DNA of 46,875 bases. Source: Deltaproteobacteria bacterium (GTDB taxonomy: Bacteria > Myxococcota_A > Polyangia > Haliangiales > Haliangiaceae). Shown here piece after piece: positions 1-10,114 of the stretch; within the stretch, counting starts at the first letter, position 1; each line of letters opens with the position of its first letter. The notes beneath the pieces are model-generated. The model saw only the letters and a program-made list of their open reading frames with translations. It had not been told where the DNA came from and did not search any database. Location: positions 1 through 46,875 of the forward strand of contig JANXOM010000335.1 in assembly GCA_025353585.1 (NCBI GenBank), in the 5' to 3' direction. Both the position numbers and the translations under genes were made by a program.

Positions 1-791
1 CAGTGCCCGCAGTTCGCGTGCAGGTAGCCGAGCGCCGCTTTCTCCGCCGCGGTGCCCGGCAGCTTGTAGTGCGGGGACGTCGCCCCGGGCGGATTCACCG
101 TCAGGAGGCCCTTCGTGATCACGTCGTCGAGATCGAGCAACCCGTTCGACGTCTGCTTGAAGTCGAGCGAGATCGCGCCGAAGCCGAGCGCGCGCGAGGG
201 CTTGAGGTTCTCGTGGCAGCTCTTGCACTGCTGCCGCGACGGGATGTCATGCGTGGTGCCGTTCGCGTTCTGGACGCCCGCGGGGACGGGCATGTTCATG
301 TCCTGCGCGTCGTTCCACGCGTACGAGACGTAGAACCACGCGCTCGGCGCGTTGTCGTCGGCGAGGAGCTTCGTCATGTAGCGCGTCTCGATGCGCGTGC
401 CGTCCTCGTCCGTGAACTCCTTCCAGAACTGCGTGCCCACCGGAAAGACCCAGTGGTCCATGTCGCTCGAGTCGATCTGTGTGCCCATCGGGAGCCTGAA
501 CCAGCGACGCTTCGACGCGCCGTCCGCGAACAGCGTGAACTGCGGCGCGTACTCGTTCACGTCATCTGCGATCGTGGTGCAGTGCGGGTCCGAGCACAGG
601 CCGGTGTCCTGCACCGTCGCGGGCCCGAGGTTCGCGTCGGGGGGAGCGGCGGCGTCGGAGCCGATGGCGTCCGAGCCATGGTTCGCGTCGACGTGCGCGC
701 GTGCGTCCGGGACGCCGAGGTTATCGCCGCACCCGAGCGCGGCGAGAGCGGAGGCAGTGGCAGCAGCGGCGGCGAGCCAGGCGAAGCGCAT
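1..791 (-). CDS. c-type-cytochrome-like lipoprotein (3' end cut by window edge)
   Basis: The 5' 263 codons are present and the C-terminus lies outside the window. The N-terminus is a lipoprotein signal, a hydrophobic Ala/Leu segment ending ALGC with Cys21 as the likely lipidated residue, followed by an Asp/Ala/Pro-rich linker. A CKSCH haem-binding-type motif lies at residues 189-193. A second motif, NCGH plus the start of the next codon, sits at the cut, consistent with a second CxxCH. The layout (a CxSCH followed by a late YLHANCxHCH) resembles the TIGR03806/HNE_0200 family of exported proteins of unknown function; this is recalled, not searched. The start ATG is chosen because it gives the clean signal peptide and has a TAAGCT box 8 bases upstream. 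It follows nrnA on the same strand by 28 bases but probably has its own promoter. Likely periplasmic or surface electron-transfer-type protein; substrate unknown. Confidence 0.7.
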   Translation of the reverse strand, partial: MRFAWLAAAAATASALAALGCGDNLGVPDARAHVDANHGSDAIGSDAAAPPDANLGPATVQDTGLCSDPHCTTIADDVNEYAPQFTLFADGASKRRWFRLPMGTQIDSSDMDHWVFPVGTQFWKEFTDEDGTRIETRYMTKLLADDNAPSAWFYVSYAWNDAQDMNMPVPAGVQNANGTTHDIPSRQQCKSCHENLKPSRALGFGAISLDFKQTSNGLLDLDDVITKGLLTVNPPGATSPHYKLPGTAAEKAALGYLHANCGH

Positions 792-799
792 ATGCCGGC

Positions 800-805
800 A
801 GCTTA
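800..805 (-). promoter_or_regulatory. candidate -10 box TAAGCT for the cytochrome-like lipoprotein
   Basis: TAAGCT read on the minus strand lies 8 bases before the ATG at 791, the distance expected for a transcript that starts at or next to the start codon. No convincing -35 hexamer is visible 17 bases upstream. Same geometry as upstream of rbfA, recJ, queA and others in this window. Confidence 0.4.
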
Positions 806-819
806 CCAGCTGCGCAGGA

Positions 820-1848
820 TCATCGCGCGTGGAACGCGGAATCAAGGAGCTTCACGACGCGGTCCTTGGCCCGCGCGAGGTCGTCGTCGGCGACATGGCA
901 GCCGCCGGCGCCGGGGTGACCGCCGCCCCCGAGCTGCATGCACACCCGGCCGACGTCGATCCGCTCGCTGCGCGATCGCATGGACACGCGCACGCCGCCG
1001 CCCTTCGCCGTCGTGAGCAGGACGCCGATCTGGACGCCGTCGACGTTGCGCGCCCAGTTCACCATGCCCTCGATGTCCTCCCACGACGCGCGGGCCCCCT
1101 CGACCATGGCGGTCGTGACGGACAGCACGCCGACGCGCCCCGCGCAGTGGAGCTCGAGGGTCGAGAGCACCGAGCCGAGGAGCCGCAGCTTGCCCGGGCT
1201 CGGGCGCTCCTCGAGGCTGCCCGCCACCTGCGCCGGCACGACGCCCGCGCGCACCATCTCCGACGCGACGTGCAGGACCTCGGCGTTCGTGTTCGCGTGG
1301 CGAAAGCCGCCCGTGTCGCTGATCAGGGAGACGTAGATCGGGACCGCGGCCTCGCTGGTGAGCTCCCAGCGCTCGGCCTGCGCGATGCGGAAGACGAGCA
1401 CGCCGACAGCGGCGGCGGTCGGGTCCCAGACCGCCACGTCGCCGAACGGGTGCCCGCTCGCGTGGTGATCCAGCGTGATGAGCGTACCGCGCACCTCGGG
1501 CGGCGGCAGGGCGTCCCCGATCAGCGAGATGTCGGCGCAGTCCACGACGATCGTGCAGTCGAAGCGCTCGTCGAAGGAGATCGTGTGCACCGTGGTGTCG
1601 AGCAGCGGCAGCCACTTGTAGCGGCGCGCGATCGGATCGAGGGAGTAGATGACGGCGGTCTTGCCCTGGCCGCGCAGGAGCGAGGCGAGCGCGGCCATCG
1701 AGCCGCTGCCGTCGCCGTCCGGCCGCCGGTGGCTCGTCAACAGGACGCGCTTGGCTTTGCGGAGGTGCTCGCAGGCCAGGAGCAGCGCGTCGTCGACGTT
1801 CACGGTCTGGACGCGCTCGGTCTGGCGGCGCGGCGCGTCCAGGTTCAC
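820..1848 (-). CDS. nrnA: DHH/DHHA1 phosphoesterase, NrnA-like oligoribonuclease / pAp phosphatase
   Basis: A 342-residue DHH-family phosphoesterase. By family knowledge these cytoplasmic Mn-dependent enzymes degrade nano-RNA (short oligoribonucleotides) and/or dephosphorylate pAp. Visible motifs: SHRRPDGDGSGS at 39-50 (motif I, metal ligands), a conserved Asp103 in VVDCAD, LDHHAS with the DHH triad at 127-129, SDTGGF around 178, and the C-terminal DHHA1 glycine signature GGGGHPGAGG at 307-316. Length is normal for the family. The start is GTG, overlapping the rbfA stop as GTGA, so translation is coupled. rbfA followed by nrnA is a common bacterial order. Which activity dominates, nanoRNase or pApase, cannot be told from sequence alone. 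Confidence 0.9.
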   Translation of the reverse strand: MNLDAPRRQTERVQTVNVDDALLLACEHLRKAKRVLLTSHRRPDGDGSGSMAALASLLRGQGKTAVIYSLDPIARRYKWLPLLDTTVHTISFDERFDCTIVVDCADISLIGDALPPPEVRGTLITLDHHASGHPFGDVAVWDPTAAAVGVLVFRIAQAERWELTSEAAVPIYVSLISDTGGFRHANTNAEVLHVASEMVRAGVVPAQVAGSLEERPSPGKLRLLGSVLSTLELHCAGRVGVLSVTTAMVEGARASWEDIEGMVNWARNVDGVQIGVLLTTAKGGGVRVSMRSRSERIDVGRVCMQLGGGGHPGAGGCHVADDDLARAKDRVVKLLDSAFHAR

Positions 1849-2291
1849 GCTTCGTCCTCGGCGGGGGCCGGCTTGGGCACCGGCACGCCGGCGAGCACGG
1901 GCGCGGGCCGCGGCTCGGGCTCGCGACCCGCCGCGCGCGCGCGATCCTCGTCTTCCTTGACGATCGCGGCGAGCTGGGCGCCGACGTCGATCGACTTGTC
2001 GCGCACGAACCGCAGCTCGGGCGGGCGCTGCAGCGTCAGCTTGCGACCGACGGGGCCGCGCAGGAAGCCCGCGGCCTTCACGAGGCCGGCGACGGCGGCG
2101 TTCGCGCTCGCGTCGCTGCCGACGACCGAGATGTAGACGTTCGCCACGCTCATGTCGACGTTGACCTCGACGCGCGTCAGCGTCAGGAGGGTCGCGTCGC
2201 GCACGCGTGGGTCGCGGACCTCGGCGGCGATGAGCTCGGTCAGCGCCTCGCGAAGCGCGTGCTCGACGCGGGCCTTGCGCTGCGCATTCAT
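1845..2291 (-). CDS. rbfA: ribosome-binding factor A
   Basis: A 148-residue RbfA, a late 30S assembly factor that binds near 16S rRNA helix 1 and helps maturation of the 5' end (family knowledge). The core is recognisable: an N-terminal helix starting MNAQRKARVEHALREALTEL, then EVRDPRV and the KH-like fold with VEVNVDMSVANVYISV. The C-terminus has a Glu/Arg/Pro/Ala-rich tail of about 35 residues that is not part of the core. An upstream in-frame start at 2327 exists but adds 12 residues unlike the family. The ATG at 2291 is preferred because it matches family N-termini and sits 7 bases from a TAGGTT -10 box. First gene of rbfA-nrnA. Normally rbfA follows infB directly; here a plus-strand lipoprotein gene lies between. 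Confidence 0.93.
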   Translation of the reverse strand: MNAQRKARVEHALREALTELIAAEVRDPRVRDATLLTLTRVEVNVDMSVANVYISVVGSDASANAAVAGLVKAAGFLRGPVGRKLTLQRPPELRFVRDKSIDVGAQLAAIVKEDEDRARAAGREPEPRPAPVLAGVPVPKPAPAEDEA

Positions 2292-2298
2292 GGCCGAC

Positions 2299-2327
2299 AA
2301 CCTACCTGCCCGCTCCGGCGCTGCCAA
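2299..2327 (-). promoter_or_regulatory. promoter of rbfA-nrnA (TTGGCA-17-TAGGTT)
   Basis: On the minus strand TTGGCA (2322-2327), a 17-base spacer and TAGGTT (2299-2304) form a good housekeeping-sigma promoter. Only 7 bases separate the -10 from the rbfA ATG, so the mRNA would begin at or within a base or two of the start codon. The AGG in the -10 could be misread as a Shine-Dalgarno site. Confidence 0.65.
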
Positions 2328-2335
2328 GCATGGGA

Positions 2336-2341
2336 TAGCCT
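2336..2341 (+). promoter_or_regulatory. candidate -10 box TAGCCT for the DUF4333-like lipoprotein
   Basis: TAGCCT lies 7 bases before the ATG at 2349, again the spacing of a leaderless transcript. The -35 region overlaps the divergent rbfA promoter and is not consensus-like. Confidence 0.4.
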
Positions 2342-2348
2342 GGGCCTC

Positions 2349-3062
2349 ATGAAGCGCGCACTCTCATGGGTACTGGTAGGGGCCGCCGTGGTCGGCTGCC
2401 AGCCGCACGTCGACACGCAGGACTTCGAGTCCCGGATCCGCAAGCGGATCGCCGAGCTGGGCCTGCCGCCGGGCAAGGTGACCTGCCCGAAGGAGGTCGA
2501 GGTCCACCCGGGCGCCATGTTCACCTGCTCGATCGAGATCGCGGCCAAGCCCTACGACCTCGACGTCACCATCGTCGACCTGAAGGGCTCGGGCGACGCC
2601 GAGATCAACCTCACGACGCAGTGGCGCGGCGGGAGCGCGATCGTCGGCACGAAGCTCGCGCCCGTGCTCGAGGCCGCCATGACCAAGACGCTCGGCATCC
2701 CGGTGAAGGTCGACTGCGGCGCGCCCCTGCGGTTCATCGACCCGAAGCACCAGGTTCGCTGCGATCTGACGGCCGGCGCCTCGAAATACGGCCTCCTGAC
2801 GACCTTCGACGCGAAGGACGACCCCACGGACTGGAAGCTCGATCCCCCCGCCCTGCTCAAGAGCAAGCTGGAGGAGATCCTGACGCCGTCGGTGCGCGAA
2901 AAGACCGTCCCGGACGCGTCCGTGACGTGCGGCAGCGAGCCGATGATCGCGCGCCCCGCCGACGGGATCGTGCATTGCGCGATCGCCGCAGGCGGGAAGA
3001 CCGGCAAGATCGCCGTGACCGTGGACGAGGCGCTCGACGTCAAGCGCTGGGACGTCGAGTAG
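2349..3062 (+). CDS. lipoprotein with three DUF4333-like Cys-pair repeats
   Basis: A 237-residue predicted lipoprotein. The signal ends VVGC with Cys17 as lipidation site. Three repeats follow, each with two cysteines 14-16 residues apart: VTC46..C60, VDC123..C138 and VTC194..C210, each preceded by a helix-like stretch and followed by beta-like segments (for example CSIEIAAKPYDLDVTIVDL). This matches the general pattern of DUF4333, known mainly from actinobacterial and myxobacterial secreted proteins; the family call is by eye. Each pair probably forms a disulfide outside the cytoplasm. Function unknown. Convergent with infB, only 8 bases between stop codons, and divergent from rbfA with 57 bases between starts, so it splits the usual infB-rbfA order. 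The start was chosen for the signal peptide and the TAGCCT box. Confidence 0.75.
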   Translation: MKRALSWVLVGAAVVGCQPHVDTQDFESRIRKRIAELGLPPGKVTCPKEVEVHPGAMFTCSIEIAAKPYDLDVTIVDLKGSGDAEINLTTQWRGGSAIVGTKLAPVLEAAMTKTLGIPVKVDCGAPLRFIDPKHQVRCDLTAGASKYGLLTTFDAKDDPTDWKLDPPALLKSKLEEILTPSVREKTVPDASVTCGSEPMIARPADGIVHCAIAAGGKTGKIAVTVDEALDVKRWDVE

Positions 3063-3070
3063 CCCCGCCC

Positions 3071-6000
3071 TTAGAGCTTCGCCGCTTCTTCGACGACCTC
3101 GTAGGCCTCGATGATGTCGCCGACCTTGATCTCGTTCCAGCCGGCGATCATCACACCGCACTCGTAGTCCTTCGTCACCTCGGACACGTCGTCCTTGAAG
3201 CGGCGGAGCGAGCCGATCCGACCCTCGTAGACCTGGACCGACTCCCGGACGACGCGCAGGAGCGCCTTCCGGTTGATCTTGCCGTCGAGCACCATGCAGC
3301 CCGCGACCGTGCCCATCTTGGGGATGGAGAACGTATCGCGAACCTCGAGCTTGCCCATCGCCACGTCGCGCTTGATGGGCGCGAGGAGGCCCGCCATCGC
3401 GGCCTTCACGTCGTCGAGCGCGTCGTAGATGATGTCGTAGAGGCGGATCTCCACGCCTTCCTGCTCGGCGAGCTTGCTGCTCTTGCCGGCCGGCCGCACG
3501 TGGAAGCCGACGATGATCGCGCCGCCCGCCTTCGCGAGGTTGACGTCGCTCTCCGTGATGCCGCCGACGCCCGCGGCGATGACGACGACCCGGACCTTCT
3601 CGGTCGACTGCTTCGTGAGGGCCGCCTTGAGCGCCTCGGCCGAGCCCTGGACGTCCGACTTGAGGACGATCTTGAGCTCCTTCGAGGCGTCCGCCGAGTT
3701 CCGCTCCATGCGGCTCTCGAGCGACATCTTCACCGTCGAGGCGAGCTCCCGCTTGCGGAACTGCTGCCGGCGGTGCTCCACGACCTGCTTCGCGATCTTG
3801 TCGTCTTCGGCGACGTTGATCTGGTCGCCGGCCTCGGGCACGCCGTCGAGGCCGAGGACCTCCACGGGCGTCGAGGGACCGGCTTCTTTGATCGAGTTGC
3901 CGCGATCGTCGAGCATCGCGCGAACCTTGCCGAAGATGCGGCCGGCGACGAGGATGTCGCCCGTACGCAGCGTGCCTTCCTGCACGAGGACGGTCGCCAT
4001 CGGGCCGCGGTTGCGGTCGAGGCGAGCCTCGATCACGAGCCCGGCGGCCGGCTTGTCCGGGCTCGCGGTGAGCTCGAGCACCTCGGCCGTGACCGCGATC
4101 GACTCGAGCAGCTTGTCGATGCCCTCGCCCTTGAGCGCGGAGACATTGACGTAGATCGTCTCACCTCCCCACTCTTCCGGGATGAGGCCGTGATCCGCGA
4201 GCTGCTGGCGCACGCGCTCGGGAGCGGCGTCCGGCAGGTCGATCTTGTTCACCGCGACGATGATGCGGACGCCCGCGTCCTTCGCGTGCGAGAGCGCCTC
4301 GACGGTCTGCGGCATGACGCCGTCGTTCGCCGCGACGACCAGGACGACGATGTCCGTGGCCTGCGCGCCGCGTGCGCGCATCTCGGTGAAGGCCTCGTGG
4401 CCTGGGGTATCGAGGAACACGACGTCGCCGTGGCCCGGGACCGCGACCTTGTAGGCCGCGACGTGCTGCGTGATGCCGCCGGACTCGCCGGCCGCGACGC
4501 GCGCCTTGCGGATCGAGTCGAGGAGCGACGTCTTGCCGTGATCGACGTGACCCATGACGGTCACGACGGGCGAGCGTGTCGACACGGGACCGGAGTCCTC
4601 GGACGCCTCCGCGAACACGTCGTCTTCCTTGAAGGCGACGTTCTGCACCTCGTACGCGAACTCGTTCGCGAGGAGCTGCGCGGTATCGAAGTCGATCGAG
4701 GCGTTGATGTTCACGCCCGACATGCCCATGCCCCAGAGCTTCTTGAGCACGTCCGGCGCCTTGACGCCCATGCCGCGGGCGAGGTCACCGATGATGATGG
4801 TGTCCTCGATGCGAATGACGCGCTTGTGCTCGGCCGGCGTGGTCAGCAGCGTCTGCTTGCCCTTCTTGCCGAGGGGCAGCTTCTTCTTGCCGAACTCGCC
4901 GCCCTGACCGGGGCGACCACCCTGGCCCGGACGGCCGGGGCCGCCGAAGCCGGGACGACCACCGGGGCCGCGCGGGCCGCCGCGCTGCTGCTGCTGCGCG
5001 AAGCGGCCGCGGATCGGGTTGACCGGGAGCGCGCCGGGGGCAGGACGACCCGCGATCGGCGTGCGCTCGGTGATCTTGATGCGCGGCGGCAACGCGATGA
5101 CGGAGCCGACGGCCGGGCGCGACGGATCGCGCGGCGGCGGGGGCGGCGGCGCGTCGACGGGCTCGGCACTCGCGTCGGGCGCCGCGCTCGCCGGCTTGAC
5201 CGGCTGGTCCGTGGTGCGCGCACGGGCGCGCTCGAGCTCGAGCTCGAAGCGGCTGCGCGCGGTCCCGGCGATCTCCTCGACCGTGCGCGGCCCCTGCGGG
5301 ACCGACGGCGTGGTCGGAGGTGGCCGCGTCGGCGTGATGCGCGGCGGGAGCTCGCTCGACGTGCGCGGCGGCGGCGCCTGCTCGACGACGGGGCCGCGGG
5401 CGTGCATCGCATCGTTCCGGTCGTTCCGGTCGTTCCGGTCGCGGTCGTTCTGGCTCTGGCTGCTGCCACCACCGCGGACCGTTTGCGGGCCCGTGATGAT
5501 GACGCGGGAGCGCGTCGAGGGCAGCGAGCTCGGAGCGGCGCCACCCTGCGCCGTCATGGACGCGGCGGGCTCGGCCGCTACCGGCGGGGGCACGAACGCC
5601 GGGCGCGGCGGCGGAGCCGGCTCGGGATCGGGCGCGCGCGGCGCGGTCTCGACCTGGATCGGCGCGCTGACCGGCGGCGTCGCGCGGACGGGCTCGCTGC
5701 CGTTGGTCTCGGCGTGGCGCGGCGCCTCTTCACGCGCGGCGGGCGGAGGCGGCGTCGGGCGAGCGTCCTCGCGCGGCGCGGGGCGAGCCTCGCGGGCCTC
5801 GACGGCAGGCGTCGGGGCCGCTTCGCGCGGCGCAGGTTTGGCCTGGACCTCTTCATGCGGCGCGGGGCGCGGGGCCTCGCTCGGCGGGGCCTTAGCGGCG
5901 ACCGGCGTCGGCGCGGGGGCCGGAGCCTCCTCGACGACGCGGCGGCGCACGACCGGCGGCGGGGCCGGAACGACCGCGGGACGCGACTCGACCGCCCGCG

Positions 6001-6262
6001 GCTCGGGGCGCGCAGGCGCCTCGCCGGGGCCGTCGCCACTCGAGCGGCGGCGCAAGACGGCGCCTCCGGTGGAGAGCTTCTGCGTCTGTTGCGGCTGGGC
6101 GACCGCTTGCTTCTCCTTCTCGAGCGAGCGCTTGATGCGCGACACGTCGTCCGCGTCCAGCGAGGACATGTGGTTGTTAACCTCGAGACCCAACGCCCGG
6201 ATCTTCGCGATCAGGTCCTTGTTCGGGATCCCGATCTCTTTAGCAATCTCATAGACGCGCAT
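3071..6262 (-). CDS. infB: translation initiation factor IF-2
   Basis: A 1063-residue IF-2, the GTPase that brings fMet-tRNA to the 30S P site and joins the 50S subunit. Domains in order: IF2_N module at about 1-50 ([11 protein letters not shown]...), a very long Pro/Ala/Arg linker at about 60-440 including a Gly/Arg/Gln segment, a second IF2_N-like module at about 483-540, then the G domain with GHVDHGKT (about 571), DTPGHE (about 616) and NKID (about 671), followed by domains II-IV to the C-terminus. It is longer than E. coli IF-2 because of the linker. The ATG overlaps the ylxR 3' end by 14 bases, and a GGAG site 7 bases upstream lies inside ylxR, so translation is coupled. The linker contains RND repeats from a 9-base tandem repeat. 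Confidence 0.97.
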   Translation of the reverse strand: MRVYEIAKEIGIPNKDLIAKIRALGLEVNNHMSSLDADDVSRIKRSLEKEKQAVAQPQQTQKLSTGGAVLRRRSSGDGPGEAPARPEPRAVESRPAVVPAPPPVVRRRVVEEAPAPAPTPVAAKAPPSEAPRPAPHEEVQAKPAPREAAPTPAVEAREARPAPREDARPTPPPPAAREEAPRHAETNGSEPVRATPPVSAPIQVETAPRAPDPEPAPPPRPAFVPPPVAAEPAASMTAQGGAAPSSLPSTRSRVIITGPQTVRGGGSSQSQNDRDRNDRNDRNDAMHARGPVVEQAPPPRTSSELPPRITPTRPPPTTPSVPQGPRTVEEIAGTARSRFELELERARARTTDQPVKPASAAPDASAEPVDAPPPPPPRDPSRPAVGSVIALPPRIKITERTPIAGRPAPGALPVNPIRGRFAQQQQRGGPRGPGGRPGFGGPGRPGQGGRPGQGGEFGKKKLPLGKKGKQTLLTTPAEHKRVIRIEDTIIIGDLARGMGVKAPDVLKKLWGMGMSGVNINASIDFDTAQLLANEFAYEVQNVAFKEDDVFAEASEDSGPVSTRSPVVTVMGHVDHGKTSLLDSIRKARVAAGESGGITQHVAAYKVAVPGHGDVVFLDTPGHEAFTEMRARGAQATDIVVLVVAANDGVMPQTVEALSHAKDAGVRIIVAVNKIDLPDAAPERVRQQLADHGLIPEEWGGETIYVNVSALKGEGIDKLLESIAVTAEVLELTASPDKPAAGLVIEARLDRNRGPMATVLVQEGTLRTGDILVAGRIFGKVRAMLDDRGNSIKEAGPSTPVEVLGLDGVPEAGDQINVAEDDKIAKQVVEHRRQQFRKRELASTVKMSLESRMERNSADASKELKIVLKSDVQGSAEALKAALTKQSTEKVRVVVIAAGVGGITESDVNLAKAGGAIIVGFHVRPAGKSSKLAEQEGVEIRLYDIIYDALDDVKAAMAGLLAPIKRDVAMGKLEVRDTFSIPKMGTVAGCMVLDGKINRKALLRVVRESVQVYEGRIGSLRRFKDDVSEVTKDYECGVMIAGWNEIKVGDIIEAYEVVEEAAKL

Positions 6263-6664
6263 CTTCGCTCCGCAGGTCCTTCGCGTTGATCCGAGGGGCC
6301 ATATCTACAGCTTCCTCGCCGGGTTGGCCAGCCGCGAAATCCGCGCGCCGATCACTCCGCCTCGCAATGTCGTCACTCGCTGACAAGTTCACAGACAACA
6401 ACTCTCCACACCGCTCGCGGAGAGCAGCGACAACGGTCGCGAGCTCGCCGTTCGTGACTTGATGTCGCAGGCTCCTCGCGAGCCCGCCCCGCCCCGGTCC
6501 ACCCAGCCTGTCCACGCACGCCGCGCGCGCGTGGATCCAGCCGCCGCGCCCGGGCGTGGTGCCCGCGCGGTCGACGACGAGGAGTCCGTTCACAAGCGCA
6601 AGACGCACGAGGGCGGCCCGGGTCCCGATGGCCCGGCAGCTCACGCACGTCCTCTGGGGATCGG

Positions 6665-6668
<4 letters not shown>
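6249..6668 (-). CDS. ylxR: YlxR (DUF448) RNA-binding protein, probable CTG start
   Basis: A YlxR/DUF448 family protein, a small nucleic-acid-binding protein encoded between nusA and infB in many bacteria; proposed roles include transcription regulation and RNase P binding (family knowledge). The family signature RTCVSCR is present, followed by [28 protein letters not shown]. The frame has no ATG, GTG or TTG between its upstream stop and this signature. A GTG at 6644 would begin after the first conserved Cys and remove RTC. A CTG at 6668 overlaps the nusA stop as CTGA, in the same 4-base overlap style as other genes here, and gives [12 protein letters not shown] (139 residues). I therefore prefer CTG. 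The C-terminus extends past the core and overlaps infB by 14 bases. Confidence 0.8.
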
Positions 6669-8242
<1,574 letters not shown>

Positions 8243-8246
8243 CGCT

Positions 8247-8885
8247 CTATCCTTGGTCTTTCTGCGTCTTCGGTTCGTTGCTGTTACGGCGCTTGGACGG
8301 GCGGTGGCCCGGCTTGACCGGCTTCGGCGGCTTCTCACCGACCCCGCTCTTGCCCTTCATGACGGCATCCCAGTCGGGCACGAGCTTGGCGGTGTCGACG
8401 TCGGCGATGGCAAGCTCGTAGGGCTGGCCGTCGCACTCGATCGTGAAGTGAGTCGCGGTGGCGCCGCGCAGGACGCCACGGAAGTTGCGGCGCTCGCCGA
8501 TCGGCGTCGGGACGGGCGCATGGAGCGTCACGCGCGCATCGCTGCCGATGAAGTACTGGAAGTGCGACGCGGTCCGGAGCGGGCGGTCGATGCCCGGCGA
8601 CGTGACCTCGAGGCTGTACGCCTGGGGGATCGGGTCCTCGACGTCGATGACGGCCGACAGCTCGCGCGACATGTTCTCGCAGTCGTGCATGTCGATCTGG
8701 TCTTCGCCGACCTCGGCGCGCTGCTCGAGCGAGAGGTCGAGGTTCAGCGGCAGGCCGATCGCGATCCGGAGCACCCAGCCGCCCTGCTCGAGCAGGAAGC
8801 GCAGGTCCACGAGCTCGAAGCCGGCGGCAACGCACGCCGGCTCGACGATCTGGATGAGCTTTTGCTGGAGGGGGGAGCGGGACAT
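8247..8885 (-). CDS. rimP: ribosome maturation factor RimP
   Basis: A 212-residue RimP, needed for 30S subunit maturation. The family order is visible: an N-terminal alpha/beta domain with [25 protein letters not shown], then [31 protein letters not shown] (the SPGxDRPL signature), and a C-terminal SH3-like barrel with [17 protein letters not shown] Lys/Pro/Arg-rich tail of about 35 residues follows. First gene of the rimP-nusA-ylxR-infB operon. No clear Shine-Dalgarno site precedes the ATG. Transcription probably starts about 100 bases upstream, and the leader contains an intrinsic-terminator-like hairpin. Confidence 0.95.
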   Translation of the reverse strand: MSRSPLQQKLIQIVEPACVAAGFELVDLRFLLEQGGWVLRIAIGLPLNLDLSLEQRAEVGEDQIDMHDCENMSRELSAVIDVEDPIPQAYSLEVTSPGIDRPLRTASHFQYFIGSDARVTLHAPVPTPIGERRNFRGVLRGATATHFTIECDGQPYELAIADVDTAKLVPDWDAVMKGKSGVGEKPPKPVKPGHRPSKRRNSNEPKTQKDQG

Positions 8886-8939
8886 GGGACTTGGTCGGCG
8901 TGCAGTTGTCGTGGGGGCAGGTCGCGACGACGTCGGGGC

Positions 8940-8966
8940 AAAAAAAGAGGCGGCCGTAAGGCCACC
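8940..8966 (-). terminator. intrinsic terminator / attenuator in the rimP leader
   Basis: On the minus strand a 7-bp stem GGTGGCC / GGCCGCC (one G-T pair) closes a TTAC loop and is followed directly by TCTTTTTTT. It lies between the rimP promoter (8996-9024) and the rimP start (8885), so it would end transcripts of the operon early unless read through. The E. coli nusA operon also has terminators in its leader (established knowledge), so attenuation is a reasonable inference. Confidence 0.75.
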
Positions 8967-8995
8967 TCACCGCAACGCAGGGAAGAGCTGGCGGT

Positions 8996-9024
8996 TGGGT
9001 ACCACCTGCGTGCGCCGAGGGCAA
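8996..9024 (-). promoter_or_regulatory. promoter of rimP-nusA-ylxR-infB (TTGCCC-17-TACCCA)
   Basis: Minus-strand TTGCCC (9019-9024), a 17-base spacer and TACCCA (8996-9001). The 14 bases GGTGGTACCCAACC (8993-9006) are identical to the sequence at the same place in the yajC promoter, which supports both. The predicted start near 8989 leaves a leader of about 105 bases. The same intergenic region must also hold the promoter of the divergent hydrolase. Confidence 0.6.
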
Positions 9025-9084
9025 GGGCAATCCACCTACAGCAGGGCCCCTGCGGCGACCGGGGCACTCGTGCTAACCAAGCGT

Positions 9085-9966
9085 ATGTCGTGGCAACTCC
9101 GGGTCGGCGCCGTCCAGATGCGCGCGACCATCGATCTGACGAAGAACCTCGCGACCTGCGGCGCGCTGACCGCCCAGGCCGTCGCCGAGGGGGCAAACCT
9201 GGTCGTGCTGCCCGAGAATTTTTCGTTCCTGGGCCGCGGCGAGGGTGATCGGCTCGGGATCGCCGAGACGTTCGAGCACAAGACGGGGCCGGTCATGACG
9301 GCGCTCCGGGATCTCGCGACGAAGCACGGCGTGTGGATCATCGGCGGCGGGACGCCCGAGATCGTCCCGGGTGACGCGAAGCGCGCCTACAACACGGCGG
9401 TCGTCGTGGACCCGAGCGGCAACCTCGCCGCCCGCTACCGCAAGATTCATCTCTTCGACGTCGATATACCGCCCGCGACGCCAGCGTCCGCCGGCGCGCT
9501 GGAGCCTCGGAGCGGGGCCCAGCTGCGCGAGTCCGACGGGACGGCGCCTGGGGACGAGCTGGTGGTGGTGGATATCGCGGGCGCGCCGGTGGGCGTGTCG
9601 ATCTGCTACGACATTCGCTTCCCCGAGCTCTACCGGGCGCTGGTGAAGGACCTCGGCGCCGAGGTGCTGCTCGTCCCGGCCGCGTTCACGGCGCACACGG
9701 GCGCCGCGCACTGGCACTTGCTGCTCCGCGCCCGCGCGGTCGAGGACCAGGCCTGGGTCGTGGCGCCGGCGCAGTGGGGCCAGCACAACGAGAAGCGCGA
9801 GAGCTACGGGCACGCGCTGGTCGTGGATCCCTGGGGGACGATCGTCGCCGAAAAGGCGAGCGGCGATGGCGTCGTGATGGCGACGCTCGACGGCGAGCAG
9901 GTCGCCAGGCGCCGCGCCCAGATGCCGTGCCTCGAGCACGCCGTGCTGCACCGTTCGTCGCGCTAA
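9085..9966 (+). CDS. carbon-nitrogen hydrolase (nitrilase superfamily, Nit1/Nit2-like amidase)
   Basis: A 293-residue nitrilase-superfamily enzyme with the full catalytic triad: Glu44 in LPENFSF, Lys120 in YRKIHLFD and Cys174 in SICYDIRFPE. The C-terminal part AHWHLLLRARAVEDQAWVVAP and the length resemble the Nit1/Nit2 branch, whose members hydrolyse deaminated glutathione or omega-amides such as alpha-ketoglutaramate (family knowledge). The exact substrate cannot be read from sequence. Cytoplasmic, with no signal peptide. The ATG at 9085 begins the family-like MSWQLRVGAVQM; there is no Shine-Dalgarno site, but TAACCA lies 5 bases upstream, a weak leaderless-type -10. Divergent from rimP. A perfect hairpin follows the stop codon immediately. 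Confidence 0.9.
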   Translation: MSWQLRVGAVQMRATIDLTKNLATCGALTAQAVAEGANLVVLPENFSFLGRGEGDRLGIAETFEHKTGPVMTALRDLATKHGVWIIGGGTPEIVPGDAKRAYNTAVVVDPSGNLAARYRKIHLFDVDIPPATPASAGALEPRSGAQLRESDGTAPGDELVVVDIAGAPVGVSICYDIRFPELYRALVKDLGAEVLLVPAAFTAHTGAAHWHLLLRARAVEDQAWVVAPAQWGQHNEKRESYGHALVVDPWGTIVAEKASGDGVVMATLDGEQVARRRAQMPCLEHAVLHRSSR

Positions 9967-9985
9967 GCCTCGCGAAGCGCGAGGC
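9967..9985. terminator. perfect hairpin right after the hydrolase stop
   Basis: GCCTCGCG, loop AAG, CGCGAGGC forms a perfect 8-bp stem beginning at the first base after the TAA. There is no T-tract, so it is either a factor-assisted terminator or a 3' end stabiliser. The remaining bases up to 10114 (convergent gap, 148 bases in all) show no gene; other GC-rich palindromic stretches occur but nothing convincing. Confidence 0.4.
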
Positions 9986-10114
9986 AACGTGCTGGACGCT
10001 GCAGGTACGCGCCGCGGGCGCGTGGCGCGCACGCCGAACCCCCGTGGGCGTCGCTGTCCTCGATCGACTCTCCGGAGCGGCGGATCCCCGCGGACGGGGC
10101 TGGCGATGAACGCG

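Noticed and set aside
2299-2304. Shine-Dalgarno site for rbfA (AGG in the TAGGTT sequence)
   Set aside because: It sits in a -10 box with a TTGGCA -35 at the standard 17-base spacing, so a promoter explains it better.
2366-6289. Plus-strand open frame of about 1300 codons opposite infB
   Set aside because: Runs through the DUF4333-like gene in another frame and antisense to unmistakable IF-2; no protein features.
8886-9084. tRNA gene upstream of rimP, as metY in E. coli
   Set aside because: No cloverleaf or conserved T-loop sequence is visible on either strand; the region instead shows a promoter and a terminator hairpin.
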